Source: JAAZNO01 sp964508025
Lineage (GTDB): Bacteria; Chloroflexota; Anaerolineae; B4-G1; SLSP01
DNA length: 64,000 bases
Reading direction: 5' to 3'
NCBI GenBank assembly: GCA_964508025.1
Contig: CAZDSF010000005.1
Span: 1 to 64,000 of the forward strand
Shown: positions 23,554-31,396 of the stretch, piece by piece
Layout of the letters: the number at the start of each line of letters is the position of its first letter
Numbering within the stretch: the stretch's first letter is position 1
Notes under the pieces: generated by a model
The model's input: the letters and a program-made list of their open reading frames with translations, nothing else
Databases searched by the model: none
Told to the model about the DNA's origin: nothing
Translations under genes and position numbers: made by a program

Positions 23554-24300
23554 CTAGAGCCGGGTCAGGCGTTTGGCCTGGAAGGCGCTGATCGCTTCGC
23601 GCACGGTGGCGCCTTCCAACACATAGGTAGACACACCCGCAGCCTTGAGCAAGTTGAAAGCTTTAGGGCCCAGACTTCGCGCCAGGACCGCTTCCGCGCC
23701 GTGCTGCAATACCACCTGCGCCGCTTGTACGCCAGCTCCACCCGAAGCATCTTGCGCCGGATTAGGCAGCGCCTCGAATTCCAGAGTCTCAGGATTGACC
23801 AATATAAAGGTCTGGCAACGCCCAAAAACGGGGCTGGTGGGGGCGTCGAGATCAGCCCCGTTGGCAGGAATGACCAGTCGCATGATTGCCTCCTCGTGGA
23901 ATAATGATGCCTCAAGTGCATCGGGTTCGCGGTCTTCGGTGAGCTCGCCATAGAGCAGCAGAAAATACTCAAGCACCTGGCGCGTGTTATAAAGCTGCGC
24001 CGCACAGCAGCGCAGCACCTCCTGTCCCATGGGGGTGAGGGCGTAGACACGGCGCGGCGGCCCTTGGGTGTCTTCTTCGTTCCAGGTGGAACTGACCCAG
24101 CCTTGCTCCTCCATCTCGCGTAGGGTGCGGTAGATGACGGTAGGGGCCAGGAAGTCCAGCCCGAACTCAGCCATGCGGCTCAGGAGGGTATAGCCGTGCG
24201 CTGGGGACTGCTTCAATAGCAGCAACAACGCCGGATCGAGGAATTGTCCCATTCGGCGATTGCAGCCACGTCCTCCACACTGTTGTCCACGATGACGCAC
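23554..24300 (-). CDS. PadR-type regulator fused to a NifX domain
   Basis: The 248-residue protein has a PadR winged helix (about 17-105: LDPALLLLLKQSPAHGYTLL, TVIYRTLREMEEQGW, ALTPMGQEVL). Residues about 140-248 form a DiNase-FeMo-co domain (MRLVIPANGADLDAPTSPVFGRC and VVLQHGAEAVLARSLGPKAF). The N-terminal tail is Gly/Arg/Cys-rich. The second domain probably senses a metal cluster or its precursor and controls the adjacent MinD/NifX genes and itself. The GTG start has AGAGGTG upstream. A well-formed promoter with a dyad lies directly before it. Confidence 0.85.
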   Translation of the reverse strand: MRHRGQQCGGRGCNRRMGQFLDPALLLLLKQSPAHGYTLLSRMAEFGLDFLAPTVIYRTLREMEEQGWVSSTWNEEDTQGPPRRVYALTPMGQEVLRCCAAQLYNTRQVLEYFLLLYGELTEDREPDALEASLFHEEAIMRLVIPANGADLDAPTSPVFGRCQTFILVNPETLEFEALPNPAQDASGGAGVQAAQVVLQHGAEAVLARSLGPKAFNLLKAAGVSTYVLEGATVREAISAFQAKRLTRL

Positions 24301-24317
24301 GTTTCACCTCTGGGCTT

Positions 24318-24352
24318 AGTATAGCATCTATTGGCATAATGTCAATAGATGC
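24318..24352 (-). promoter_or_regulatory. promoter and operator of the PadR-NifX gene
   Basis: On the minus strand TTGACA (24340-24345), 16 bases, TATACT (24318-24323). A 10-base perfect dyad GCATCTATTG/CAATAGATGC (24324-24333, 24343-24352) overlaps the -35 and the spacer, a repressor position. PadR autoregulation is the simplest reading. Confidence 0.8.
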
Positions 24353-24362
24353 GCGCGCGGAC

Positions 24363-24500
24363 ATTCATAGCAATGCAGCGGGCTGCTGCGTCTCCTATAA
24401 GGCTCGTGGTGCAGAGGGGTTGCTGCGTCACCCCCAGGCGAATGCCCTGCTCCTGCTTCAGATGGATTGTAAGAAGCGCAGTGCGATTTCGATCAGCGAC
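24363..24500. repeat. dispersed repeat, copy 1
   Basis: The stretch GCAGCGGGCTGCTGCGTCTC and the downstream GCGATTTCGATCA-type segment align with 49958-50068 in the same orientation, with substitutions and a few length differences. Neither copy carries a gene. It is probably an old non-autonomous element. Confidence 0.6.
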
Positions 24501-24533
24501 CCGCTCCGAAATTCCAATCATGCCCCTCTCGGT

Positions 24534-24580
24534 GCCAAGAAAGGCTCTATCCCTGCGGACAGGATAGAGCCTTTCTTGGC
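24534..24580. terminator. strong hairpin downstream of the ACR3 pseudogene
   Basis: A 19-base-pair perfect stem (GCCAAGAAAGGCTCTATCC and its complement) with a nine-base loop. It follows the broken permease on the minus strand. The stem includes A/T-rich runs but no separate T tract, so it may act in both directions. Confidence 0.65.
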
Positions 24581-24599
24581 GTCAAGTGTGCGTTTGTGC

Positions 24600-25381
24600 T
24601 TAATCTTCCACCAGCGCCCGCACTGCTTCAGGTATCAATTGCCCTGGCGGCCCTCGCAGCTTCCCAGAATCCCCGCTTGCCCAGGGACTTTTCCAAATAC
24701 ACCAGCCCCAGCATGATGGGGACTTCCCAGAACAGTCCCATCGTAGTGCCCAGCACTGCCATCGCACCAACGCCGTATAACGCAACCGCCGTAGCAATGG
24801 CGATCTCGAAGTGACGGTAAGAGCCGATAATCACGGTAGTGATGGCCTCGCGGTAACTCAGGTTGAAAGCGCGGGTGATGAGCACATTATACCCCACCAC
24901 GATGACGAAACCCAGCAGCAGAGGGATAGAAACGCGCAACAGTGTATCGAAATTGCCTAACAAAACATCGCCATTCAGCGAGAAAAATCGGCAACGTGTT
25001 GATGCTGGTATTGATGACATTCTGCTCCTGGTTGCCGTTGGCTAGCTTGCCCCACACCAACAGCATCGCCGTACAAGGGCTAGAGCCTAGCAAAACAGCA
25101 GCGACCATCAGTTGCTCGTGGCCCTTCAAGCACAGGTTGACCAGCAACCGTGTGACCAACGGAGCCACGACCTGGTTCGAGAACAGGCTCAGCAGAATGG
25201 GTTTGGGTTTGTCTTTGTGACGCTTCAGTTCTGAGACTTACCGGTTGAGCAGGGCCAGGTACATCATCAAGAACCGGCAAATACTAATTGGGATAGAGAT
25301 ACTGCATTTGGAATTTGAGTGTTTCATTGAAAAAGCGGTTGAGGATAAACTGGGTGGGCAGATCTCCTTGATGCTAAACAT
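24600..25381 (-). pseudogene. ACR3-like arsenite permease, frameshifted remnant
   Basis: ATG 25381 opens MFSIKEICPPSLSSTAFSMK and SISIPISICRFLMMYLALLNR before a stop. Other frames continue KPKPILLSLFSNQVVAPLV, VLLGSSPCTAMLLVWGKLAN with the conserved Pro-Cys of ACR3, then SYRHFEIAIATAVALYGVGA and EVPIMLGLVYLEKSLGK. These follow the order of the intact paralogue at 25745-26836, so several frameshifts have killed a second copy. It begins two bases beyond the ArsR stop codon. Confidence 0.8.
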
Positions 25382-25382
25382 T

Positions 25383-25745
25383 TTAGGGCGGGCAGACTGT
25401 GCAGCCGTCTGGTCCACAGGCGGGAATACGCGGCTGGATACGCTGCGCATCCAGCAAATGCTGCATCGCGGCGGCAAGCTCGGATAGCGTGGTTGAGTTG
25501 ACCGTATAGTAAATCCAGCGGGCATCTTGTGCGTCGCGTTCCGCAGTGACCAGGCCCACTTCCCGCAACACCCGCAGGTGATGCGAAATCAAGCTCAGGG
25601 ATACATCCAACTGCGCGGCCAGCTCACAGTTGCAGTGAACCCCTTCCATCAGCAGATTGAAGATCCGCAAGCGCAAGGGATCGGCCAACGCTTTGAGCAG
25701 CGCAGCTAGAGGCGTCGTATTCTGGAATAAGTCTGCTGTGGACAT
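25383..25745 (-). CDS. arsR: ArsR/SmtB family repressor
   Basis: A 120-residue winged-helix repressor: LLKALADPLRLRIFNLLMEG, CNCELAAQLDVSLSLISHHLRVL, and a C-terminal CGPDGCTVCPP. CNC in the DNA-binding region and the C-terminal cysteines could form the As(III) site. Its start overlaps the acr3 stop by one base, so it is translated from the acr3 transcript and would repress its own operon. Confidence 0.9.
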   Translation of the reverse strand: MSTADLFQNTTPLAALLKALADPLRLRIFNLLMEGVHCNCELAAQLDVSLSLISHHLRVLREVGLVTAERDAQDARWIYYTVNSTTLSELAAAMQHLLDAQRIQPRIPACGPDGCTVCPP

Positions 25746-26836
25746 CAGACTTCGACGCTCTGCGGCTGGACGAACAAGTGCTTGGTGCGCTTGCAGATTT
25801 CTACCAGAAACAGCATGGTGGGCACTTCGACCAAGACGCCCACAACCGCCGCCAGGGCCGCCCCCGATGACAGGCCGAAGAGCATGACGGACGTGGCAAA
25901 GGCTACCTCGAAATGATTGGATGTACCAATCAGTCCCAGCGGCGCGGCCTGCTCGTAAGGCAACTTAAACCAGCGCCCAAAGCCAAAATAAGCCAGCGCA
26001 AAGATGCCTAGCGTTTGGATGCTCAGGACGATGCTGATCCACAGAATGTGGAGTGGATTTTCCAGAATGACCTCGCCCTTGAAAGAGAAGAGCAAAATCA
26101 GCGTGGCTAATAGCGCGACGATACTCACCGGCGTGAGCGCCGGGACAAAGCGCTTATCGAACCAGGCCTGGCCTTTGTTTTCGATGATCCACTTGCGGGT
26201 AAAATATCCGCTGACCAGGGGCAGCGCAACATAGATCACCATAGACAGCAGCATGGTCTCCCAGGGGATCACGATGCCCACGCCGCCTAACATCAACGTT
26301 GCCACCGGCGCGAAGAGCACGAGGATCAATAGTGACATGAGCGCCACAATCACCAGCGTCAGCTCCATGCTGGCCTCAGCCAGATGGTTCCAGACCAGCA
26401 CCATCGCGGTGCAAGGCGCCACGCTCAGGAGCAGTAGCCCGGAAGTGTAGCTCCGCCATAGCTCGACCTCCTGGCCCGAGCTCAGAATCTCAGTGCCCAC
26501 GATCAATCCCCTGAAAACGTAACCCAGAAAGAAAATCGCCAGCACATACTTGGTAAAGGGTTTGATCAACCAATCAATGACGACGCTCAAGACAATGGGC
26601 TTGGGGTTTTTCGTGACCTTGAGCACTTGGGAGAAGTCAATTTTGACCATAATGGGATAGAGCATGAAGAACATGCAGATAGCAATGGGGATGGAGACAT
26701 GATAGAGCGCCATCGAATCCAGCCGTACAGCAAGCTCCGGGGCAACACGTCCTAGCAGAATCCCCGCGCCGATACATAAGAACACCCAAATCGTCAGATA
26801 ACGTTCGAACAGGTTAAGTCGTTTCTCTTGCGCCAT
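25745..26836 (-). CDS. acr3: ACR3 family arsenite efflux permease
   Basis: A 363-residue membrane protein with about ten helices (IWVFLCIGAGILLGRVAP, SIPIAICMFFMLYPIMVKI, LLSVAPCTAMVLVW with the conserved Cys, HFEVAFATSVMLFGL). It exports arsenite. ATG 26836 has GAGGAG upstream; an extension to 26851 is less likely. It is the first gene of the acr3-arsR operon and is preceded by a clear promoter with an operator. Its paralogue lies in ruins just downstream. Confidence 0.94.
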   Translation of the reverse strand: MAQEKRLNLFERYLTIWVFLCIGAGILLGRVAPELAVRLDSMALYHVSIPIAICMFFMLYPIMVKIDFSQVLKVTKNPKPIVLSVVIDWLIKPFTKYVLAIFFLGYVFRGLIVGTEILSSGQEVELWRSYTSGLLLLSVAPCTAMVLVWNHLAEASMELTLVIVALMSLLILVLFAPVATLMLGGVGIVIPWETMLLSMVIYVALPLVSGYFTRKWIIENKGQAWFDKRFVPALTPVSIVALLATLILLFSFKGEVILENPLHILWISIVLSIQTLGIFALAYFGFGRWFKLPYEQAAPLGLIGTSNHFEVAFATSVMLFGLSSGAALAAVVGVLVEVPTMLFLVEICKRTKHLFVQPQSVEV

Positions 26837-26879
26837 ATAAAAGCTCCTCACAGTAAGTTACACAACGGGCATGACTAAA

Positions 26880-26926
26880 ATACTTAAACAACCATTAAAG
26901 TATATCATAGTCGACAACCACGTCAA
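26880..26926 (-). promoter_or_regulatory. acr3-arsR promoter and ArsR-like operator
   Basis: On the minus strand TTGACG (26921-26926), 16 bases, TATACT (26899-26904). A dyad TACTTAA/TTAAAGTA (26881-26887, 26895-26902) overlaps the -10, the usual ArsR operator position. Confidence 0.75.
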
Positions 26927-26950
26927 GCGCCGAAGGATTTGAACGCCAAG

Positions 26951-26991
26951 CAAAAATTATCCCCGCGCCAGATTGATCTGACGCGGGGACG
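26951..26991 (-). terminator. intrinsic terminator of the thioredoxin-like gene set
   Basis: On the minus strand a GC-rich stem (CCCCGCG(T)CAGAT with its partner) is followed by ATAATTTTTG. It lies about 33 bases beyond the last small thioredoxin-like gene. Confidence 0.75.
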
Positions 26992-27023
26992 GCGGGGCGT
27001 ATCCGCTACAATCTATGAGGAAA

Positions 27024-27290
27024 CTACTCCAGCCCCGCTTCGCGCAACGCGCCGATGAGGCTCTCTTTGCTGGGGGCCAACCCCACAAACTTCACCAGAT
27101 CGCCAATGACCAGCGCGGGCGCATTGCCGATGGCCTGTTCTTCCCAGGCGGGGTCGCCCGGCCCGGTGTGGAAGATGATTTCCACCTGCTCGCCGTATTC
27201 CGCTTCGATTTGCTTGAGCAGCCGCTTGACCGCGATCCCGCCAGAGCACGGCGGAATGGAAACAAACGCCTCGATGGTTATTTTAGACAT
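27024..27290 (-). CDS. thioredoxin-like small protein lacking the second active Cys
   Basis: An 88-residue thioredoxin-fold protein starting MSKITIEAFVSIPPCSGGIAV; where the family has CxxC it has CSGG, so only Cys15 remains. NAPALVIGDLVKFVGL holds the cis-Pro loop. The ATG overlaps the preceding gene by 13 bases, and the translated neighbours are paralogues. With one cysteine it could bind a metalloid or be regenerated by its partner rather than act as a disulfide reductase (inference). Confidence 0.75.
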   Translation of the reverse strand: MSKITIEAFVSIPPCSGGIAVKRLLKQIEAEYGEQVEIIFHTGPGDPAWEEQAIGNAPALVIGDLVKFVGLAPSKESLIGALREAGLE

Positions 27291-27547
27291 AGCCCACCCT
27301 CCCGGAGCGCGTTGTTGAGCGTGGCTTCGCTGGGACACATCCCCTCGATGCGGATGCTGCCGTTGACCACCGCAGCCGGCACGCAGAAAAGCCGGTACTC
27401 CTCGAATTTCTGCATCCCTTCGGCGCCTTTGTAGATGACCAGTTCCAGTTCGCCCGCGTATTTGGGCGCAATCCGTTCCGCCAGTTCCACCAGCGCCACA
27501 CAGCCCGGACACGGCGGATCGCCGCTGAACACTTCCAGTTTGACCAT
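27278..27547 (-). CDS. thioredoxin-like small protein, CPGC
   Basis: An 89-residue thioredoxin-fold protein: MVKLEVFSGDPPCPGCVALVELAERI with the CPGC pair at Cys13/Cys16 and CVPAAVVNGSIRIEGM carrying the cis-Pro loop. AAGGAGG precedes the ATG at 27547. It is one of four paralogues in a row on the minus strand, beside arsenic genes, so a role in reducing arsenate or delivering metalloids is plausible. Confidence 0.85.
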   Translation of the reverse strand: MVKLEVFSGDPPCPGCVALVELAERIAPKYAGELELVIYKGAEGMQKFEEYRLFCVPAAVVNGSIRIEGMCPSEATLNNALREGGLCLK

Positions 27548-27668
27548 GAATGCCTCCTTCTTCAAAAATAGCAAATGGCAAATTGCGAATAGCAAAACCC
27601 GTCAGCGGGCCAGTGTACCGCGAACTTTAGTTCGCTCTCCCGCTGCGATTGACGCTCCATGAACCGTT

Positions 27669-27926
27669 TTAGGCTTGCAGGTGCTTCTCGATGGCCGGAA
27701 TCAGTTGCGCCGCCGGGACGACTCTGCCGCGTCCCACCACCTCATCGTCAACCACGATCAGCGGTGTGGACAGAATGCCATACGCTTCCGCTTCCGGGCC
27801 GAGCGCGTCGAGTTTGACGACTTCGACCTGTCCGGCAAATCCCTCAGCGGCTTTGAGCGCTTCCCGTTCGGCGCGTTTGCAGTTGGAACAGGGCGGCGTC
27901 GTTCCGAATACCTTGATTTGTACCAT
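27669..27926 (-). CDS. thioredoxin-like small protein, CSNC
   Basis: An 85-residue protein, MVQIKVFGTTPPCSNCKRAEREA with Cys13/Cys16, then GILSTPLIVVDDEVV with the cis-Pro. It belongs to the glutaredoxin-like small thioredoxins of anaerobes. It is separated from the next downstream member by about 120 bases of repeat-like DNA. Confidence 0.85.
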   Translation of the reverse strand: MVQIKVFGTTPPCSNCKRAEREALKAAEGFAGQVEVVKLDALGPEAEAYGILSTPLIVVDDEVVGRGRVVPAAQLIPAIEKHLQA

Positions 27927-27971
27927 GTTTGAGCCTCACTTTTTCGCCGTATTGCTTTTCCGTCGTTTCGC

Positions 27972-28208
27972 TCACGCGCCCTGAAGCCAGGCGACAATCT
28001 CGCTCTTTTGCGGGATCCGCCCCGAACATTTCAGTTCTTCATCCACTACCAACGCGGGCGTAACTGCCACGCCGTAAGCCATGATCTCATCCATCTCTTT
28101 GACTTTGGTGAACGCGGCCTCCACGCCGGCTTCTGCCGCCGCCTCGCGGGCCAATTCTTCTAGCCGTTTACATTTGGGACATCCTTTGCCCAGAATCTTG
28201 ATTTCCAT
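27972..28208 (-). CDS. thioredoxin-like small redox-active disulfide protein, CPKC
   Basis: A 78-residue protein, MEIKILGKGCPKCKRLEELA with Cys10/Cys13 and VAVTPALVVDEELKCSG with the cis-Pro and an extra Cys. It matches the small redox-active disulfide protein 2 family often found beside DUF318 permeases. AGGAGG precedes the ATG. It lies downstream of such a permease here, as in many genomes. Confidence 0.9.
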   Translation of the reverse strand: MEIKILGKGCPKCKRLEELAREAAAEAGVEAAFTKVKEMDEIMAYGVAVTPALVVDEELKCSGRIPQKSEIVAWLQGA

Positions 28209-28220
28209 GTTTCCTCCTGA

Positions 28221-28299
28221 TTTGTGATGATGGTAATGGGTGATGGGGGATGCGAAAGCCTCATTACCCATTACCCATTGCCCATTACCCGTTACAGTC
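28221..28299. repeat. CATTACC-type tandem repeats
   Basis: TAATGGGTGATGG on one side and CATTACCCATTACCCATTGC on the other form an inverted repeat of a short tandem unit. It fills the spacer between the permease and the small thioredoxin gene. Confidence 0.75.
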
Positions 28300-29697
28300 C
28301 TACCCACTAATCCAACCAAAAATCAACCCAGCCAGCGTGCTGAACACGGCGACAAACCCCACATAGACCCAGGTTTTCTTTTGCCCGATGATTTTCTGCG
28401 TAATAAGGATGGATTGCAGGCTGAGTTCCGGGTCGGAAAGTAAGTAAGCCAGCAGCGGCCCGCGCTGCATCCCCAGCGAGAGGAAAGTCTGCGCGATAGG
28501 CACTTCCACCAGTGTGGGGAAATACATGAAGACGCCGAAGAACACGCCCGCCAGGTTCGCCCACACGGTATTACTGCCCGCCAGGGTGGTGATCCAGGTG
28601 GCCGGAATCAACACGCGCGCCGCGCCCGCGACAAACACGCCCACCAGCAGTAGCGGGATGATTTGCTTGACGAAGCGCCACATCTCCCAGAGCCATTCCT
28701 GGATCTCGTACTCCTCGAATTTCTTCAGCGCCATCCACCACACGCCGCCAAGTAGTGCGATTTCCGCGAGCAGCTTACCGGTCACGCCGATGGTCAGGCT
28801 CGTCTGCGACACGCTTACGCGGAACGAAGCAACCACCAGCGTCAAGGTGACCAGGCCCAGGGCCACCGGCGTCCAACCATTGAAGCCCTCATCCACATGC
28901 TCCAGGCCCTTCCACGCGGTTGCGCCGATGGCTGCCAGTAAGCCAATGAGGAGAACGCCGTGGATGCTCACCCCTTCGATGCCCAGCGCCGGATTCGGCG
29001 GAACCAGGCTATCGAGCCAGTTCTGGAAAGTGTAGGCCCAGTGTGTCGGTGCGGTCGTGCTGTCCGCCGCCAGCGCTGACCCCCCGCCGATTTCGAAAGT
29101 CAGGTAGCTGTTGGTGAGCAATCCGACCTGCAACGTCCCGGCGATGAGGATCCCCAGCAGCAGCGCGAAGAAGCCCCACGTCCGCGCGGGGACGGTTGCG
29201 CCCTGCGCGAACGCATCCTGCTGATTGGTTGCCTCATCGTGCGCCGCATCCGACTTGCGGAAGAGCCATGCCATCAGCAGGCCGATCCCCACGCCGAAGA
29301 TGATGGAGAGCACCACGCGCGCCAACGCAATATCCATCCCAATCGCCACGCCGGTGAGCGAGATCGCCAGGATATTGACCGCGGGGCCAACAAAGAGAAA
29401 GGTAATGGCCGGGCCGAGACCCGCGCCTTTTTTGTAGATGCTGGCGAACAGCGGCATGATCGTGCAGGAGCAGACCGCCAGCACAAAGCCGCCGAGGGCC
29501 GCCGCCGGATAGGAAATCCACTTGGGTGTGGTGCGACCCAGATATTTGGTGATCGCTTCTTTGGGAACCAGCGCCGATAGCGCTCCCGCGATGAGGAACG
29601 CGGGCAACAAGCACAGCAGCACATGGGCTGCCAGATATGCGGCCAGGCTGCCCAGCCCGGTCTGAAACAGATTGCCCAGATATTGCATGATAGTCAA
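28300..29697 (-). CDS. DUF318/ArsP-type permease
   Basis: A membrane protein of about 465 residues in the PF03773 permease family: HVLLCLLPAFLIAGALSAL, LAVCSCTIMPLFASIYKKG with the conserved Cys pair, GPAVNILAISLTG, and a second repeat with YFPTLVEVPIAQTFLSLGM. Some members export organoarsenicals (ArsP); others are of unknown substrate. AGGAGG lies six bases before a TTG at 29697, which I prefer; an ATG at 29688 is also possible. Two ArsR-like operators lie upstream. Confidence 0.85.
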   Translation of the reverse strand: MTIMQYLGNLFQTGLGSLAAYLAAHVLLCLLPAFLIAGALSALVPKEAITKYLGRTTPKWISYPAAALGGFVLAVCSCTIMPLFASIYKKGAGLGPAITFLFVGPAVNILAISLTGVAIGMDIALARVVLSIIFGVGIGLLMAWLFRKSDAAHDEATNQQDAFAQGATVPARTWGFFALLLGILIAGTLQVGLLTNSYLTFEIGGGSALAADSTTAPTHWAYTFQNWLDSLVPPNPALGIEGVSIHGVLLIGLLAAIGATAWKGLEHVDEGFNGWTPVALGLVTLTLVVASFRVSVSQTSLTIGVTGKLLAEIALLGGVWWMALKKFEEYEIQEWLWEMWRFVKQIIPLLLVGVFVAGAARVLIPATWITTLAGSNTVWANLAGVFFGVFMYFPTLVEVPIAQTFLSLGMQRGPLLAYLLSDPELSLQSILITQKIIGQKKTWVYVGFVAVFSTLAGLIFGWISG

Positions 29698-29715
29698 GGG
29701 ATGCCTCCTGAAGCG

Positions 29716-29735
29716 ATATTCAGTTCTGTGAATAT
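29716..29735. promoter_or_regulatory. ArsR-like operator A
   Basis: ATATTCA-N6-TGAATAT, a perfect 7+7 dyad just before the permease ribosome site. Confidence 0.75.
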
Positions 29736-29745
29736 GAATGAGCAG

Positions 29746-29768
29746 AAAAAAGACGCAGTGAATGCGTC
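29746..29768 (-). terminator. intrinsic terminator after the second arsR
   Basis: On the minus strand GACGCA-TTCAC-TGCGTC followed by TTTTTT. It separates arsR from the permease gene, so the permease needs its own promoter. Confidence 0.85.
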
Positions 29769-29776
29769 GCTTTATC

Positions 29777-29796
29777 ATATTCAACAAACTGAATGT
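29777..29796. promoter_or_regulatory. ArsR-like operator B
   Basis: ATATTCA-N6-TGAATGT, one mismatch from operator A and with the same spacing, four bases beyond the arsR stop codon. Confidence 0.7.
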
Positions 29797-29799
29797 ATA

Positions 29800-30195
29800 T
29801 TACTCCCGTTCAGGTGATTTGTCAATAGGGCAGCCGCAATTCGGTTGTTGCGGGGCGGCGGCATCTTCAGGATTGATGAGCGCACATTCTCCCAACGTGG
29901 CGTGAATGGTCTCCGCCATCTCTAGCAGCGTATGCACCTCCGAGCGTGCGATGCGATACCAGACATTCCAGCCATCCTTGCGGAAACAGACCAGTCCCGC
30001 CTCGCGCAGCAGCGTCAATTGTTGGGAGACATACGCCTGGCGCAAATCGAGCGCGGCTTCGATCTCGCACACACACAACTCTTGACCTTCCAGCAGACGG
30101 AGAATGGCTAACCGCTGCGGATGACTCAACGCTTTGAACAGGCTTGCCAGTTCTTCGTTTGTGATCTTAGATTGCTTTTGGAATTCATGCTGCAT
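29800..30195 (-). CDS. ArsR/SmtB family repressor, second copy
   Basis: A 131-residue winged-helix protein: LASLFKALSHPQRLAILRLL, then ELCVCEIEAALDLRQAYVSQQ with the CVC metalloid motif, and a C-terminal CGCPID. ATG 30195 is chosen; the frame extends upstream only through the ferredoxin gene. It is the last gene of the arsC-ferredoxin-arsR set and probably reads the shared TGAATA dyads. Confidence 0.9.
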   Translation of the reverse strand: MQHEFQKQSKITNEELASLFKALSHPQRLAILRLLEGQELCVCEIEAALDLRQAYVSQQLTLLREAGLVCFRKDGWNVWYRIARSEVHTLLEMAETIHATLGECALINPEDAAAPQQPNCGCPIDKSPERE

Positions 30196-30224
30196 TGGAA
30201 AACACCCCTCATAACCGCTGTGCG

Positions 30225-30731
30225 CTACTTCGGTTTGTACGCATTCAGCATCGAGCGTGGCGGGAAGGTGATGGCTTTGGGCTTGCATATCCCCGCACAA
30301 GAGCTACACCCCACCACGCACGCGAAGGGGTCAACCACCCACACCTTGCCTTCTTCGGTGGGTGCAAGGCAGTGCGTGCTACACAGTTTGAGGCACACGC
30401 CGCAGCCATCGCAGAGCTCATCATTGACCGTAGGGAACCAGGAGACGCTCTCGCGTGGATGGCCGCGCCATGTGCCATAGCCACCTTTGCGGATAGGGAT
30501 GCCGCTTTCGCCGCGCGCCAGATACGCGGCATACTCGCGCTCCAATGCGGCGGCGAAATTCGCCTGCGCGCTGCGCGGAATGTAATTGTCGCGGCTCAAG
30601 CGCTGCACCAGCTCCATGCCCAGCTCGGCTTCGCCCGGCTGCCGGCCTTCGACACGCAGGGCCTCCAGTGTTTCGTCCAGCCCTTGCAGTCCTACCGGTG
30701 AACCATCTACCAGAATTTGGCGATAAGACAT
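30225..30731 (-). CDS. ferredoxin-like protein with an unassigned N-terminal domain
   Basis: A 168-residue protein. The C-terminal half has two 4Fe-4S motifs: CDGCGVCLKLC and CVVGCSSCAGIC, the second with an unusual extra spacing. The first 80 residues (MSYRQILVDGSPVGLQGLDE, then a helical EAELGMELVQRLSRDNYIP) are not a domain I recognise. The gene sits between arsC and arsR. It may carry electrons for metalloid chemistry. ATG 30731 is chosen over a GTG five codons earlier. Confidence 0.8.
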   Translation of the reverse strand: MSYRQILVDGSPVGLQGLDETLEALRVEGRQPGEAELGMELVQRLSRDNYIPRSAQANFAAALEREYAAYLARGESGIPIRKGGYGTWRGHPRESVSWFPTVNDELCDGCGVCLKLCSTHCLAPTEEGKVWVVDPFACVVGCSSCAGICKPKAITFPPRSMLNAYKPK

Positions 30732-30782
30732 CGCAAACCTGCTCACTGCTCTCTATGAGCTATTCTCATCAACGGGCCGCGC

Positions 30783-31238
30783 CTAAAGCGAAAACTGCAT
30801 GGGATGGGCCTGCGTCAACGCTTCCGGCAGCGTCTCGATGTAAGCGCGGATTTCATCGCGCACGCGGCGATAGTGTACGAGCGCTTCCTCTTCCGTTTTG
30901 GCATCGGCGGCCAGCTTGGGCGGATCATCGAAGCCGTGATGGATGACGGTAGCCCGCCCCGGGAAGACCGGGCAATGCTCTTGCGCGTGCCCGCAGACGG
31001 TGATGACGTAATCGAAGGGGATATGCAGCACCTCGCTAACGCGCTTGCTGTGGTGGCCGGAGATGTCCACACCAGCCTCCGCCATCACTTTGACCGCATT
31101 GAGATTCATCCCATGCGTCTCGATGCCCGCCGAGTATGCCACGATCTGCTCGCCCTTGAGCGCGCGCGCCCAACCTTCAGCCATCTGGCTGCGGCACGAG
31201 TTGCCAGTGCAGAGAAACAAAACTTTGAGTTTGGACAT
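30783..31238 (-). CDS. arsC: thioredoxin-coupled arsenate reductase ArsC
   Basis: A 151-residue low-molecular-weight phosphatase-fold arsenate reductase. Cys10 and the C-x-x-N-S-C-R loop (LFLCTGNSCRSQMAEG), Cys82 and Cys89 (VITVCGHAQEHCP) sit at the same positions as in the classical thioredoxin-linked ArsC. It turns arsenate to arsenite for export by ACR3, with thioredoxins such as those encoded nearby restoring it. An ArsR-like dyad lies 17 bases upstream of the ATG. Confidence 0.94.
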   Translation of the reverse strand: MSKLKVLFLCTGNSCRSQMAEGWARALKGEQIVAYSAGIETHGMNLNAVKVMAEAGVDISGHHSKRVSEVLHIPFDYVITVCGHAQEHCPVFPGRATVIHHGFDDPPKLAADAKTEEEALVHYRRVRDEIRAYIETLPEALTQAHPMQFSL

Positions 31239-31255
31239 AGCTGCTCCCGCTTTCG

Positions 31256-31273
31256 TATTCATAAAGTTGAATA
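31256..31273. promoter_or_regulatory. ArsR-like operator C before arsC
   Basis: TATTCA-N6-TGAATA, the same half-site and the same six-base spacer as operators A and B. It lies in the arsC 5' region. Confidence 0.75.
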
Positions 31274-31396
31274 TATGATACTCTAAAAAGGCGCGTGCGC
31301 AAGCTATTCATGGTGCAGGGCTATCGCACTCGACGCTTTGGGGCAGTAATACGGCCTAAAGGCCAGGGAAAAAGCTGAATGCCATGCTAAGCTAGC

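Noticed and set aside
22260..24300. NifX-type domains as a sign of nitrogen fixation.
   Set aside because: No nifH, nifD, nifK, nifE, nifN or nifB gene is present, and NifX domains beside MinD-ferredoxin ATPases are common in non-fixing anaerobes.
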